A DNA stretch of 64,000 bases from JAMOAD01 sp023621955 (GTDB lineage Bacteria; Acidobacteriota; Aminicenantia; JAMOAD01), in NCBI GenBank assembly GCA_035403085.1, contig DAONEM010000006.1, positions 1-64,000 of the forward strand, read 5' to 3'. The translations under genes were made by a program, and so were the position numbers. How positions within the stretch are numbered: position 1 is the stretch's first letter; each line of letters starts with the position of its first letter. The notes beneath the pieces were generated by a model. It did not search any database and was not told the DNA's origin. It saw only the letters and a program-made list of their open reading frames with translations. Shown here one piece after another: positions 32,932 through 41,692 of the stretch.

Positions 32932-35379
32932 ATGAGCGAAAACCCGGAACTGGCAGTTTTTGCGACCTATCTGAAGGAGGGGAGCCTTGAAGAGGCTCTC
33001 ATGGCCATTGAGGTGCTCTCCCAGATTGATGATCCCGAGGCGCGCACCCTTCTGATCGGAGCCTTGAAAAATCCCCTCTGGCAGGTCCGCAACGCCCTGG
33101 TGGAGGCTCTTATCCCCATCATCTCGGAGGTGGAGGTTCCACTCCTGATCGAGAAGATGAAGTCTCAGAGCGCCAAGGAGAGAAACGCCTCCCGGTCCAT
33201 CATGAACAACCGGGGGGATGTGGTCATCCCCTTCTTGGTCAAGAACCTCCAGAGTCCGGACGTGGATGTACGCATCCTTTCCCTCAACACCCTCGGCATG
33301 ATCAAGGCCCGGGGGACGATCAACGAGATCCTCAAGGTCTTGGACGATCCGGATCAGAACGTTCGGGAGAGCGCCATCGAGGCCTTGGGGGAGCTGAAGG
33401 CGGAAAGGGAGGCGGAGCTTCTCACCGAAAAGATGAAGGAGAGGGAGGGCGACTGGGACAAGATCCCCTATATCGTCGCCCTCGGCCAGATCGGCGATCC
33501 CTACGCCATCCCCACTCTCCTGAGCCTCTTGGACCGGGAGATTCTCCTGCTTCCGGTCATAGAGGCCATCGGAAAAATCGCCGATGAGCGTGGGTTCTTA
33601 CCTTTGATCCCCTTTCTCACCCACGAAGACGGAGATATCGTCGTTCAAACCCTCTCGGCCTTGACTTCGATCATGGAGGAGACAGAGGCCAACCTCTCCC
33701 AAGAGAATCTGCCTGAGCTTCTGGCTTGGCTCCAAGGGGAGGCGAAGGCGCGCGTGGAATCTCTTGATGTGGAGGCCTTTTTCTCAAGGATGTTGGAGGT
33801 TTCCGACGAGGACATCAACAGGGCCTTGTCCTTGAACAAGTGGTTTCACTTGCCTATCCCCGTCTCCCGTCTCCTTCCTCTTCTCTGCCGGGAGGAGACC
33901 AACGAGAAGGCTGAAGAGTTGCTCTTCTCCGACGGAGTCGTCGATATCGACCTTGAAAAGGAGATCCTGAACCCCTCCAAGACGCTTACTGGGCGGCTCT
34001 CCCTGCTGAGATACCACCTTTTTCGGGGAGGGTTGAACAGAGATTTTCTCTGCTCTCTCATGGTCAAGGGCGAGAACGAGCTCAAGGAGATTGCGGTTCA
34101 ACAGGGGAACAAGGTTCTTGAGGCCGAAGATTTCCCTCGGCTCCTCGAACTCCTGGAGGATTCTTCAAATGCCCTTCTCAAGGGTTTGGCCTTCCTCATG
34201 GGAGGGAGACCGCTCATGGAGAAGAGTCTGCAGGATCTCTCCCTCTCGCCGAAGGAGCCCCTCAAACTCATGGCCTTGAGGGCCTTGGGGGTGATGCGCT
34301 CTCCCTTTATCCGGGATCGGGCCAACGCGTTCTTGAACGATCCCTCCCCCCTCGTTCGGGCTATGGCCCTGCGGAGTCTCGGTTACTTCTTCTGCGAGCA
34401 CCGGGAGGAACTGAACGAAGAGAGCCTCTCCACAATCGCCTCGGCGCTCAACGATGAGGAGCAGGAGGTGAAGGAGGAGGCGATCGTGGCCCTGGGAAGG
34501 ATCGGCGACGGCCGCGCGGCGGGCTACCTTCTTCCCCTTCTCGACCCGACGCTGGACATCAACTTCTCCCTTCTCATCAAAACCCTCTCTTCCTTCAAGG
34601 CCCTGGAGGTGAAAGAGAACTTTCAGCGGTTTCTTCAAGAGGGAAAAGAGGAGGGCTTCATCTACTCCATCATAGAGAATATCCGGGAGCAGAGCTGTCC
34701 CGACTGCTTTCCCTTCCTGGTTCCTTACCTCGACTCCTCCGATGACTTTCTCCTGGCGGTGCTTCTGGATTCCTTCCTGAACTATCCGGAGACTCTCCTG
34801 AGAGACGTGGAAGAGCGGGTTTTCACACTTTTTAACAGGACCGGAGACTGGCTTCTCATGGACAAGTCGCTCCTGATCTTGACCAAGCTGGGACGTGCCG
34901 ATGTTCAGGGGAAAATCGAGAGCCTTCTCAAGAGTCAAGCCCGGGAGATTCCCGACTTCTTCATCGCCACCATCATCCGGAGTTTTCAGAGCCTCGGCGT
35001 TTGGTCGTCCAACCTTGTTTACGCGATTATGACCGAGCGCCGCTCCTTTCTTGCCGCCCTGAAGGCCTACATGTTGACCCTGGCACCCCGCTTCGAGAAG
35101 GAGATCTTCTCGGTGGCCGATACCCTTCGCTCCAACAAGGAGTACCGTTTCTTCCTCGCCCTCTTCAGGGAGATGGGAGGAGGTGAAGTCATAGAGAGGT
35201 TTAAACTGATCCTTCAAAACCCTTCGCCGACTTTGAGAGCCTTAGCATACCTTCACCTGAAGGAGTACGCCCGCCGAAAGGAGGATAGGGAGATGAAAGA
35301 GTGGTTGGAGGGCTTGGAAGGGGAAGAGCTCGACTCCTTACTCCTGAAACCATTTTTGAAGAGCCATGAAACTCGATAA
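32932..35379 (+). CDS. HEAT-repeat protein
   Basis: An 815-residue, predicted cytosolic, all-helical protein. Residues about 1-310 are clear HEAT or PBS-lyase-type repeats of about 31-36 residues, with units such as DPEARTLLIGALKNPLWQVRN and DPDQNVRESAIEALGELK. The middle (about 320-470) is less regular. Repeats return around 460-620 (for example DPSPLVRAMALRSLGYF, EEQEVKEEAIVALGRIGDG) and near the C-terminus (about 770-800). Such solenoids act as protein-binding scaffolds. The ATG is chosen for its GGGAGAG site; a longer frame runs back into ackA. It overlaps cheR by 14 bases, pointing to a joint task with the methyltransferase and receiver protein. Confidence 0.8.
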   Translation: MSENPELAVFATYLKEGSLEEALMAIEVLSQIDDPEARTLLIGALKNPLWQVRNALVEALIPIISEVEVPLLIEKMKSQSAKERNASRSIMNNRGDVVIPFLVKNLQSPDVDVRILSLNTLGMIKARGTINEILKVLDDPDQNVRESAIEALGELKAEREAELLTEKMKEREGDWDKIPYIVALGQIGDPYAIPTLLSLLDREILLLPVIEAIGKIADERGFLPLIPFLTHEDGDIVVQTLSALTSIMEETEANLSQENLPELLAWLQGEAKARVESLDVEAFFSRMLEVSDEDINRALSLNKWFHLPIPVSRLLPLLCREETNEKAEELLFSDGVVDIDLEKEILNPSKTLTGRLSLLRYHLFRGGLNRDFLCSLMVKGENELKEIAVQQGNKVLEAEDFPRLLELLEDSSNALLKGLAFLMGGRPLMEKSLQDLSLSPKEPLKLMALRALGVMRSPFIRDRANAFLNDPSPLVRAMALRSLGYFFCEHREELNEESLSTIASALNDEEQEVKEEAIVALGRIGDGRAAGYLLPLLDPTLDINFSLLIKTLSSFKALEVKENFQRFLQEGKEEGFIYSIIENIREQSCPDCFPFLVPYLDSSDDFLLAVLLDSFLNYPETLLRDVEERVFTLFNRTGDWLLMDKSLLILTKLGRADVQGKIESLLKSQAREIPDFFIATIIRSFQSLGVWSSNLVYAIMTERRSFLAALKAYMLTLAPRFEKEIFSVADTLRSNKEYRFFLALFREMGGGEVIERFKLILQNPSPTLRALAYLHLKEYARRKEDREMKEWLEGLEGEELDSLLLKPFLKSHETR

Positions 35380-36220
35380 CGTCGGTGATGAAGAGCTGCT
35401 TCAAGTAAGGCAACTGCTCTATGAGCAGACTGGTCTCTCCTTCGAGGGAAGCCAATGGACCTTCTTCAAAAGGAGGATTCTCAAGAAGATTGAGGAGTCC
35501 AAGTTTCAATCCGTCAGGGACTACATCAGCTATCTCAAGTTCGACCGACGGGCTCTCGAGGAGTTGAAGGACCTCTACAACCTCCTTACGGTCAACGAGA
35601 CCTACTTCTTCCGGGAGACGCCCCAGCTCAACGCCCTCACAGATACCATTCTCCCCGAGATTCTCGGGAAGAAGAGATCCTTCTCCCCTCGTTCCGTCAG
35701 GATCTGGAGTGCCGCTTCCTCGAACGGCTCGGAAATCTACACCATCGCACTGTTGCTGAAGGAGAAGGGCCTCATCAACCCGGAGAACTCCTTCTCCCTA
35801 CAGGGGAGCGACATCAACACGGAGGTGATCACCCGCGCCAGGCAGGGGCTTTACAACGACGCGGACCTTCGCAACACCCAGGAGCCCCTGAAGAGTCGGT
35901 ACTTCAAGAAGCAAGAGAACGGGTATCAGCTGTGTGATGATATACGGCGGATGGCGACCTTCAACATCATCAACCTCTTTCTCCCCCAGCAGACAGGGAC
36001 CATGAGGGGGATGGACATCATCTTCTGCCGGAACGTCTTGATCTATTTCGATTTGGAATCGAAGAAGAAAGTCACAAAGCACCTCTACGACTCTCTGGTA
36101 CCGGGAGGATACCTGTTTTTAGGCATGACGGATACCCTTTTCAAGGTCAGCAACCTCTTCCTGCTCAAGCCTTTGAAAGGTGTCATGGTCTATCAGAAAC
36201 CCGAAGGGGGCAAAGAATGA
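35366..36220 (+). CDS. CheR-type protein-glutamate methyltransferase
   Basis: A 284-residue CheR-like enzyme that would transfer methyl groups from S-adenosylmethionine to glutamates of a receptor or other target. It has the CheR N-terminal helical domain (about 5-75), the NETYFFRE motif (about 76-83), the SAM-binding region IWSAASSNGSEIYTIALLL (about 112-130; the usual GEEPYS reads GSEIYT), and FCRNVLIYFD (about 220-229). No chemoreceptor, CheA, CheW or CheB is in the window. It is translationally coupled to the HEAT-repeat gene and overlaps the next gene by 4 bases. Confidence 0.88.
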   Translation: MKLDNVGDEELLQVRQLLYEQTGLSFEGSQWTFFKRRILKKIEESKFQSVRDYISYLKFDRRALEELKDLYNLLTVNETYFFRETPQLNALTDTILPEILGKKRSFSPRSVRIWSAASSNGSEIYTIALLLKEKGLINPENSFSLQGSDINTEVITRARQGLYNDADLRNTQEPLKSRYFKKQENGYQLCDDIRRMATFNIINLFLPQQTGTMRGMDIIFCRNVLIYFDLESKKKVTKHLYDSLVPGGYLFLGMTDTLFKVSNLFLLKPLKGVMVYQKPEGGKE

Positions 36221-36585
36221 ATTTTCTGTTGGTCGATGACTCTCCGGTGATCCGAAAGATGGTGAAGATTGCCCTTAAACAGGTCTTTAAAGGTCAGATT
36301 TTTGAAGCCTCCGATGGACTCGAAGCTTTGAACCTGATGACCCTCCACCCGATCGATCTTATCGTCTGCGATGTCAATATGCCCAACATGGACGGCATGG
36401 ACCTTCTGGCCAAGCTGAAAGAGACCGAAGACTTTTCTCAGATTCCGGTGATCATGCTCTCCACCGAGCAAGGGAAGGAAGATATTCAGGAGGCCCTGAC
36501 TTTGGGCGCTTCGGACTATCTGAAGAAGCCTCTCAGACCGGAACAGCTTATAAAAGCGATCTACGAAGTTCTCAAGAGTCATTAA
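36217..36585 (+). CDS. Single-domain response regulator (CheY-like)
   Basis: A 122-residue stand-alone receiver domain. The acidic pocket (Asp7, Asp8), the phosphoacceptor Asp52 in CDVNMPNMDG, the switch Ser/Thr in MLSTEQ (about 84-89) and the lysine in LKKPLRPEQL are all present. It has no output domain, so it signals by protein contact, like CheY or a phosphorelay Spo0F. It is the third gene of the HEAT-CheR-receiver set; its kinase is not nearby. Confidence 0.9.
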   Translation: MNFLLVDDSPVIRKMVKIALKQVFKGQIFEASDGLEALNLMTLHPIDLIVCDVNMPNMDGMDLLAKLKETEDFSQIPVIMLSTEQGKEDIQEALTLGASDYLKKPLRPEQLIKAIYEVLKSH

Positions 36586-36608
36586 TCAAACATCTTTGGG
36601 AGGAATAG

Positions 36609-38654
36609 ATGGCAGATCAAAAGAAACAATCCTTCGTACCCGACAAGACGGATATGAAGGAGTTCACATTAAGGGCCCTGCTCTTGGGGCTCGTGATGAC
36701 GGTCATCCTCGGTGCGGCCAACGCTTATCTTGGCCTTCGCGCCGGAATGACCATCGCCGCCACTTACCCCGCGGCGGTCATTGGCATGGCCATCCTCAAG
36801 CTCTTCAAGGGATCCATTCTTGAGGAAAACATCGCCAGAACCGTTGGCTCCATCGGGGAATCTGTCGCGGCAGGGGCGATCTTCACGGTTCCAGCCTTCG
36901 TCATCCTCGGATACTGGAAGTTCGAGAAGACATCCCTCCTGAAAGAGTACGCTCTTGCCTCCTGTCTCATGATCCTGGGGGGAATCCTCGGGATCCTCTT
37001 CGTGACCATCCTTCGCCGGGTCATGGTCGAGGACGAGAGTCTGCCTTTTCCGGAGTCAGTGGCCGCCTCGGAGATCCATAAGGCCGGACAGCGCGGCGCC
37101 GAAGCGGCGATGCAGCTCTTCAAGGCCATGGGCGTCGGCGCCCTCTTGAAGTTCCTGGACGGTTTGGGCGTCTTCAGGGCCTCCAACGAGTTTCAGATCG
37201 CCATGGGGAAGGCCAAAGGCTTCCTCAAGCTGGGCATGGGAGAGGATGCCAAAGGGATCGCCACCGGCGGCATGACAACCTTCTCCGCCCCCGCGGCCAC
37301 CCCCGCCTACCTGGGCGTCGGTTACATCATCGGCCCGGAACTGGGGGCCCTCAACTTCGCCGGGGGGCTTATGGCTTGGGGACTCTTCGTTCCCCTCCTG
37401 GTCTTCTTCATCGGTCCCAACCTGGTCTCCACTGGCGCCTATGTTGATACTCCGCAAGGGTGGGCCCTCCTGACAAGCCACCTCTACCGCTTCATCGTAC
37501 GGCCTATCGCCGTCGGCGGTATGCTCGTGGGAGCCTGCTACACCCTCTGGAAGATGAGGAAAAACCTTGTCCTGGGCATCAAGAGGGGAGTCGCGGACGT
37601 GAAGAAATCCGCCACCGCTGAGGCCGCCACGGCCCGTACCCAGAAGGACCTCTCCTTCAAGGTCGTCCTGATCGGTCTGGTCGCCGTCTTCGCGTTGATG
37701 CTGGCCCTCTACTTCTACTTCACCCATGCCATCTCCGGCGCCCTCTTGGCCGGGGTCGTCATGCTGATCACCGGTTTCTTCTTCGCCGCCGTTTCGGGTA
37801 ACCTGGTGGGGATCATCGGCTCTTCCAACAACCCCATCTCCGGGCTCACCCTGGCGACCACGATCGTGGCGGCCCTCACCATGGTCATCGCCGGTATCGC
37901 CGGTAAACAGGGTGTCATGGCCGCTCTTGGAGTCGCCGCCGTCGGCTGCGTGTCGGCCGCCGTTGCGGGGGAGATGCTCCAGGATCTGAAGGTCGGGCAC
38001 ATCCTCGGCGGTACTCCCTGGAAGATGCAGATCGGTGATATCATCGGCGTCTTCGTGGCCGGGCTTCTCCTCTTCTGGCCCCTCTATATGATGCACACCT
38101 CCGATGTCGCCCAGTTTGGCGCCGCCGGTGGCTTCGGCGGGAAGACCTACTCCGCCCCTCAGGCCGGTCTCATGGCCGCTCTCTCCCAGGGAATCGTGGG
38201 CGGGGAGATGGCCTGGCCGTTGGTTTTGGTGGGAATCGCCATGGGAATCGCCTTGATTCTGATCCGGGTCAAGAGCCCCATGCTTTTCTCCGTCGGTATG
38301 TACCTCCCCCTGGAGACCACCTTCGCCATCTTCGTCGGCGGTCTTATCAAGGGACTCGTTCAGAAGCAGGTGGCTAAGAGAGATTACAACGAGGCTCAGA
38401 AGGCGCGGGTCGAGAACGCCGGTGTCCTTGCCGCCTCCGGACTGATCGCCGGAGAGGCTCTGGTTGGTCTCTTCATCGCCGCCGTGGTCGGTTTCCGTTC
38501 CTCCCACCAGTTCTGGGCTATTCAGGGCCTGTCGAAGATCGCTCCTTGGCTGGCTATCCCCGTTTTCGCCATCTTGGCGGCCTACTTGATCTTGGTGCCT
38601 CTCAAGAAGGCGGGAGACAAAGACGAGCCTGCTCCGCCGACCGCGGTGATGTAA
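36609..38654 (+). CDS. OPT-family oligopeptide transporter
   Basis: Large inner-membrane carrier of the OPT family, which imports small peptides or metal-chelate compounds. The 681-residue protein has about 14-16 membrane helices. It begins with the bacterial OPT sequence EFTLRALLLGLVMTVILGAANAYLGL (about 18-43) and AGMTIAATYPAAVIGMAIL, and has LPFPESVAASEIHKAG (about 141-156) and GSSNNPISGLTLATTI (about 406-421), which are typical. A GGGAGG site precedes the ATG. It lies 23 bases after the receiver gene and just before a nitroreductase gene, in one direction. Confidence 0.9.
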   Translation: MADQKKQSFVPDKTDMKEFTLRALLLGLVMTVILGAANAYLGLRAGMTIAATYPAAVIGMAILKLFKGSILEENIARTVGSIGESVAAGAIFTVPAFVILGYWKFEKTSLLKEYALASCLMILGGILGILFVTILRRVMVEDESLPFPESVAASEIHKAGQRGAEAAMQLFKAMGVGALLKFLDGLGVFRASNEFQIAMGKAKGFLKLGMGEDAKGIATGGMTTFSAPAATPAYLGVGYIIGPELGALNFAGGLMAWGLFVPLLVFFIGPNLVSTGAYVDTPQGWALLTSHLYRFIVRPIAVGGMLVGACYTLWKMRKNLVLGIKRGVADVKKSATAEAATARTQKDLSFKVVLIGLVAVFALMLALYFYFTHAISGALLAGVVMLITGFFFAAVSGNLVGIIGSSNNPISGLTLATTIVAALTMVIAGIAGKQGVMAALGVAAVGCVSAAVAGEMLQDLKVGHILGGTPWKMQIGDIIGVFVAGLLLFWPLYMMHTSDVAQFGAAGGFGGKTYSAPQAGLMAALSQGIVGGEMAWPLVLVGIAMGIALILIRVKSPMLFSVGMYLPLETTFAIFVGGLIKGLVQKQVAKRDYNEAQKARVENAGVLAASGLIAGEALVGLFIAAVVGFRSSHQFWAIQGLSKIAPWLAIPVFAILAAYLILVPLKKAGDKDEPAPPTAVM

Positions 38655-38667
38655 GGCTTAAAGCTCT

Positions 38668-39258
38668 ATGACCATAGACAACCTTGTTTTGGATACGATC
38701 CGGAAGCGGCGGAGTGTCCGCCGCTTCCGGGATTTACAGATTCCCGATGAGACGCTCAGGGCGATCGTGGAAGCCGGTGACTGGGCTCCCAGCGCCTGCA
38801 ACGACCAGTCCTGGCACTTCACCCTCATCCAGGACCGGCAACTCATGGACCGGATCAGCGTCGCCTCTAAGGAGGCCCTCCGGAGAAGTGAGACGAAGTG
38901 GATGGTCGACCTGGGGAACAACCCGGATTTTCACGTCTTCTACAGGGCTCCTACTGTTCTGATCGCTTCCTATCGGGAGAACGCGGTGGATCCCCACGCG
39001 GACCTCTGCGCGGCGGTGGAAAACATCCTTTTGGCGGCCTGGAGCCTGGGCGTTGGCTCGTGCTGGGTAGGGCTGGCCAGGGGTTTCCTGAGCTCCCCCG
39101 AGGCTCCGATGCTCCTGGAGCTTCCTCAAGGGTACAAGGCGGCTTACGCCGTCGCCCTCGGGTTCCCCTTTGAGGCGACTACAGGGAACGGCCCCGCTCG
39201 AAAATCTGCGCCTTTCCATTGGATCAAAGAGGGAAAGGTTCTTCGGGAAGAGAGATAG
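38668..39258 (+). CDS. Nitroreductase-family FMN protein
   Basis: A 196-residue FMN-dependent NAD(P)H oxidoreductase of the nitroreductase fold. The N-terminal FMN-phosphate motif is RKRRSVRRF (about 12-20), followed by APSACNDQSWHFTLI (about 40-54), and the C-terminal part has NILLAAWSLGVGSCWVGL (about 114-131), all standard. The natural substrate is unknown: nitro compounds, quinones or flavins are usual. It ends its transcription unit at a strong terminator. Confidence 0.88.
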   Translation: MTIDNLVLDTIRKRRSVRRFRDLQIPDETLRAIVEAGDWAPSACNDQSWHFTLIQDRQLMDRISVASKEALRRSETKWMVDLGNNPDFHVFYRAPTVLIASYRENAVDPHADLCAAVENILLAAWSLGVGSCWVGLARGFLSSPEAPMLLELPQGYKAAYAVALGFPFEATTGNGPARKSAPFHWIKEGKVLREER

Positions 39259-39277
39259 AGGCTTTCCAAAAGAAAAA

Positions 39278-39309
39278 GGGCCCCGGAGTCTCCTCCGGGG
39301 CCCTTTTTT
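39278..39309. terminator. Strong rho-independent, bidirectional terminator
   Basis: GGGCCCCGGA (39278-39287) and TCCGGGGCCC (39294-39303) form a 10-bp stem with a 6-base loop, followed by six T (39304-39309) on the plus strand. Five A before the stem give a T run on the minus strand too, so it serves both the nitroreductase gene and the convergent gmd. Confidence 0.93.
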
Positions 39310-39324
39310 CGTAGGGAATAAAAC

Positions 39325-40377
39325 TTATTTAATCGTTTTCTTGAGCTCTTCCATGTCCGCGTTGACCATCATCCGGACCAGTTCGTGAAAGGAGACTCGA
39401 GGCTCCCATCCCAAGACCCTCTTCGCCTTGGAGTAGTCGCCCCAAAGGTAGTGGACATCCTGAGGACGGAAGTACTTGGGGTTGACCTCCACCATCACCT
39501 TCCCGGTTTTGCTGCAGATCCCCTTCTCGTTGACCCCTTCCCCTTCCCAGCGGATTTCGATCCCCGCTTCCCGGAAGGCCAGGACCACGAACTCCCGGAC
39601 CGAATGGGACTCACCGGTGGCGATGACGTAGTCGTCAGGCTCGGGTTGCTGAAGGATTCTCCACATGGCTTCGACGTAATCTCCCGCAAAGCCCCAGTCC
39701 CTCTTCGTGTCCAGGTTGCCAAGGGAGAGAGTCTTTTCAAGGCCGAGGACAACCTTCGCCACGCCCAGGGAGATTTTTCTGGTGACGAAATTTTCCCCTC
39801 TCCGGGGGCTCTCGTGGTTGAAGAGGATACCGTTACAGCCGTAAATTTTATAGGATTCTCTGTAGTTGACGGTGATCCAATAGGCGTAGAGCTTGGCCAC
39901 TGCGTAGGGGCTGGCAGGTTCGAAGGGGGTCGTCTCCCTCTGGGGAACCTCTTTGGTGTTGCCGTAGAGTTCACTGGTCGAGGCTTGGTAGAAGCGGCTC
40001 TTCTTTTCGAGACCCAGCTCCTTGATGGCTTCGAGAAATCGCAACGTTCCCACCGCATCGGCGTTGGCCGTGTACTCCGGTGTGTCGAAAGAGACGCTCA
40101 CATGGCTCTGGGCCGCAAGATTGTAGATCTCATCGGGTTGAGCCTTCCCCATGACCTTGATCAAAGAGGAGCTATCGGTTAGGTCTCCGTAGTGGAGAAC
40201 CATGGTCTTTCCCTCGGCCTTCGCCTTTTCGTATATCGGATCTATACGGAGTCTGCTGGCGACACTGCTGGAACGACGGACAATGCCGTGAACATCGTAG
40301 CCCTTCTCCAAGAGAAGTTCGGCCAGATAGGATCCGTCCTGACCGGTGATGCCGGAAACGAGGGCAACTTTACCCAT
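39325..40377 (-). CDS. gmd: GDP-mannose 4,6-dehydratase
   Basis: Converts GDP-mannose to GDP-4-keto-6-deoxymannose, the precursor of GDP-fucose, GDP-rhamnose and related surface sugars. The 350-residue short-chain dehydrogenase has the NADP-binding motif [13 protein letters not shown] (about 8-20), the RRSSS cofactor contact, the catalytic STSELYG with Tyr/Lys in [10 protein letters not shown] (about 156-165), and the [12 protein letters not shown] segment. Length and motifs are standard. The partner reductase or epimerase is not in the window. Confidence 0.95.
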   Translation of the reverse strand: MGKVALVSGITGQDGSYLAELLLEKGYDVHGIVRRSSSVASRLRIDPIYEKAKAEGKTMVLHYGDLTDSSSLIKVMGKAQPDEIYNLAAQSHVSVSFDTPEYTANADAVGTLRFLEAIKELGLEKKSRFYQASTSELYGNTKEVPQRETTPFEPASPYAVAKLYAYWITVNYRESYKIYGCNGILFNHESPRRGENFVTRKISLGVAKVVLGLEKTLSLGNLDTKRDWGFAGDYVEAMWRILQQPEPDDYVIATGESHSVREFVVLAFREAGIEIRWEGEGVNEKGICSKTGKVMVEVNPKYFRPQDVHYLWGDYSKAKRVLGWEPRVSFHELVRMMVNADMEELKKTIK

Positions 40378-40407
40378 ACTCTTCCTCCTGAATTTCGAAT
40401 GATCTCT

Positions 40408-40436
40408 ATTCTAACAGAGAGCAAACCTCTTTCCAA
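40408..40436 (-). promoter_or_regulatory. Predicted gmd promoter
   Basis: Minus-strand TTGGAA (40431-40436), 17 bases, TAGAAT (40408-40413), 30 bases before the gmd start codon with AGGAGGAAG in between. Confidence 0.65.
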
Positions 40437-40483
40437 GAGTTGACAGGAAGGGGGAGCGGGGTTAACCTTTCATCCGGTGTGAC

Positions 40484-41692
40484 GTGGAAACTCTCCCCTT
40501 TGCCGCTTCCTTTCTCTCCCTCTCGGGAGGGGTTCTCCTCTTTCGAGAGTTGGCCGCCTGGGGCTTGCAACCGTGGCTTGCGCTCCTGATTGGTTTTCTC
40601 CCTCCGCTTTTTGCCCTTCTCTTCCGCAAGAGAGGCACCCTCTTCCCCCGGATTGACGGGGCCCTTCCCCTCCTCTTCGGTTACGGCTTTTTTCTCTTCT
40701 CTCTCTTCTTGGCGGCCGAAGCCTTCCGCCCATCCTCAAGGGGAGTCGTGGTGCTCTCTCCCCTCTTCTTCGTTCTCACCCTTCTCTGCTATTTCCTCTC
40801 CATGCTCTTCTACCAGGGGGCCTTCTCCGGCAGTCATGGGAACGGTGCGGCCCTTAGGGCGGGATCCCTCACGGCGGGGCTCCTGTTGGGGTGTCTCTTC
40901 CTCCCCCGCTTTGGAACATGGATGAGCGCCGGAGCCCTGGGAGCGCTTCTGCTCGGTTGGACAATCCTCTTTCTCCCAAGAAACCGACGGGTTCTCCTCT
41001 CCCTGATGATCCCGTTGCTCTTCTGGTTCTTGATCCTGGGCGTTCAGAGGCGCCATCGGCTCTGGCAAGGGGAAGCCCGGATGGGGGAGGGGAGGGAGGG
41101 GCGGTATTGGGCCGTCCTGAAAGAGGGATCCCTTGCGCTATGGCGGAACGGGCGTCTACTGGGCACGCTGACTCCCCAAGGGTTGAACCCCCCGTTGAGC
41201 GTGACCAGGGTCGAGCCGATCTACGAGCCCCTTCCTTCTCCCCTGGATGGGCTTCTCTCCTCTCTGGAGAAGTCCCAGGAGGGCAGGGGAAAGGCATGGT
41301 TCCCGAGGCGTCAGAGGGGTGACAGCCTTCCGCCTTGGCCTCTCTTCCTCTGGCCTCTGCTGCTTGTTTTAGGAGGGAGATTCTTGAGGAGAAGAGCGGG
41401 GGAGGCCTTCCGGGTTGCGGCCCTCTCCGGGGCCTTCGTCGCCCTTCTCTTTTCGGGTCCCGAACTCTTCAAAGAGGTTCCTTTCCTTGTGGCTACCTTT
41501 CTCTCAGGAGCTTGGGCAGGTTCTCTTCGTGACGGTGGAAAGAGGGGCGCTCGAAGGCTCTTCCCCCTCCTTCTCTTGGGGTCGACCCTTCTCCTGGGAG
41601 GGACGGGGTGGTTCCTCTTCAGATTGCTCTTCTTTGGGTTGGGTTTGGCGGGGGAGATCGCTCAGAGGGAATCGCCGAAGCGTTTGATGTAA
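40484..41692 (+). CDS. Polytopic membrane protein, unrecognised
   Basis: A 402-residue protein with about seven N-terminal membrane helices (about 1-190, for example LLFGYGFFLFSLFLAAEAF and LLSLMIPLLFWFLILGV), a soluble segment (about 191-285) and about four C-terminal helices. I do not recognise the family. The GTG start is the first in frame and lacks a clear ribosome site; TTGACA at 40440-40445 with a poor TAACCT may be its promoter. Its last 31 bases overlap the end of fbp on the other strand. The frame looks real because of regular hydrophobic helices, but it is the least certain long gene here. Confidence 0.6.
   Translation: METLPFAASFLSLSGGVLLFRELAAWGLQPWLALLIGFLPPLFALLFRKRGTLFPRIDGALPLLFGYGFFLFSLFLAAEAFRPSSRGVVVLSPLFFVLTLLCYFLSMLFYQGAFSGSHGNGAALRAGSLTAGLLLGCLFLPRFGTWMSAGALGALLLGWTILFLPRNRRVLLSLMIPLLFWFLILGVQRRHRLWQGEARMGEGREGRYWAVLKEGSLALWRNGRLLGTLTPQGLNPPLSVTRVEPIYEPLPSPLDGLLSSLEKSQEGRGKAWFPRRQRGDSLPPWPLFLWPLLLVLGGRFLRRRAGEAFRVAALSGAFVALLFSGPELFKEVPFLVATFLSGAWAGSLRDGGKRGARRLFPLLLLGSTLLLGGTGWFLFRLLFFGLGLAGEIAQRESPKRLM

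Noticed and set aside
37056..38507. A 483-codon minus-strand open frame opposite the OPT transporter gene
   Set aside because: Gly/Asp/His-rich sequence typical of antisense to membrane helices; the plus-strand transporter is well supported.
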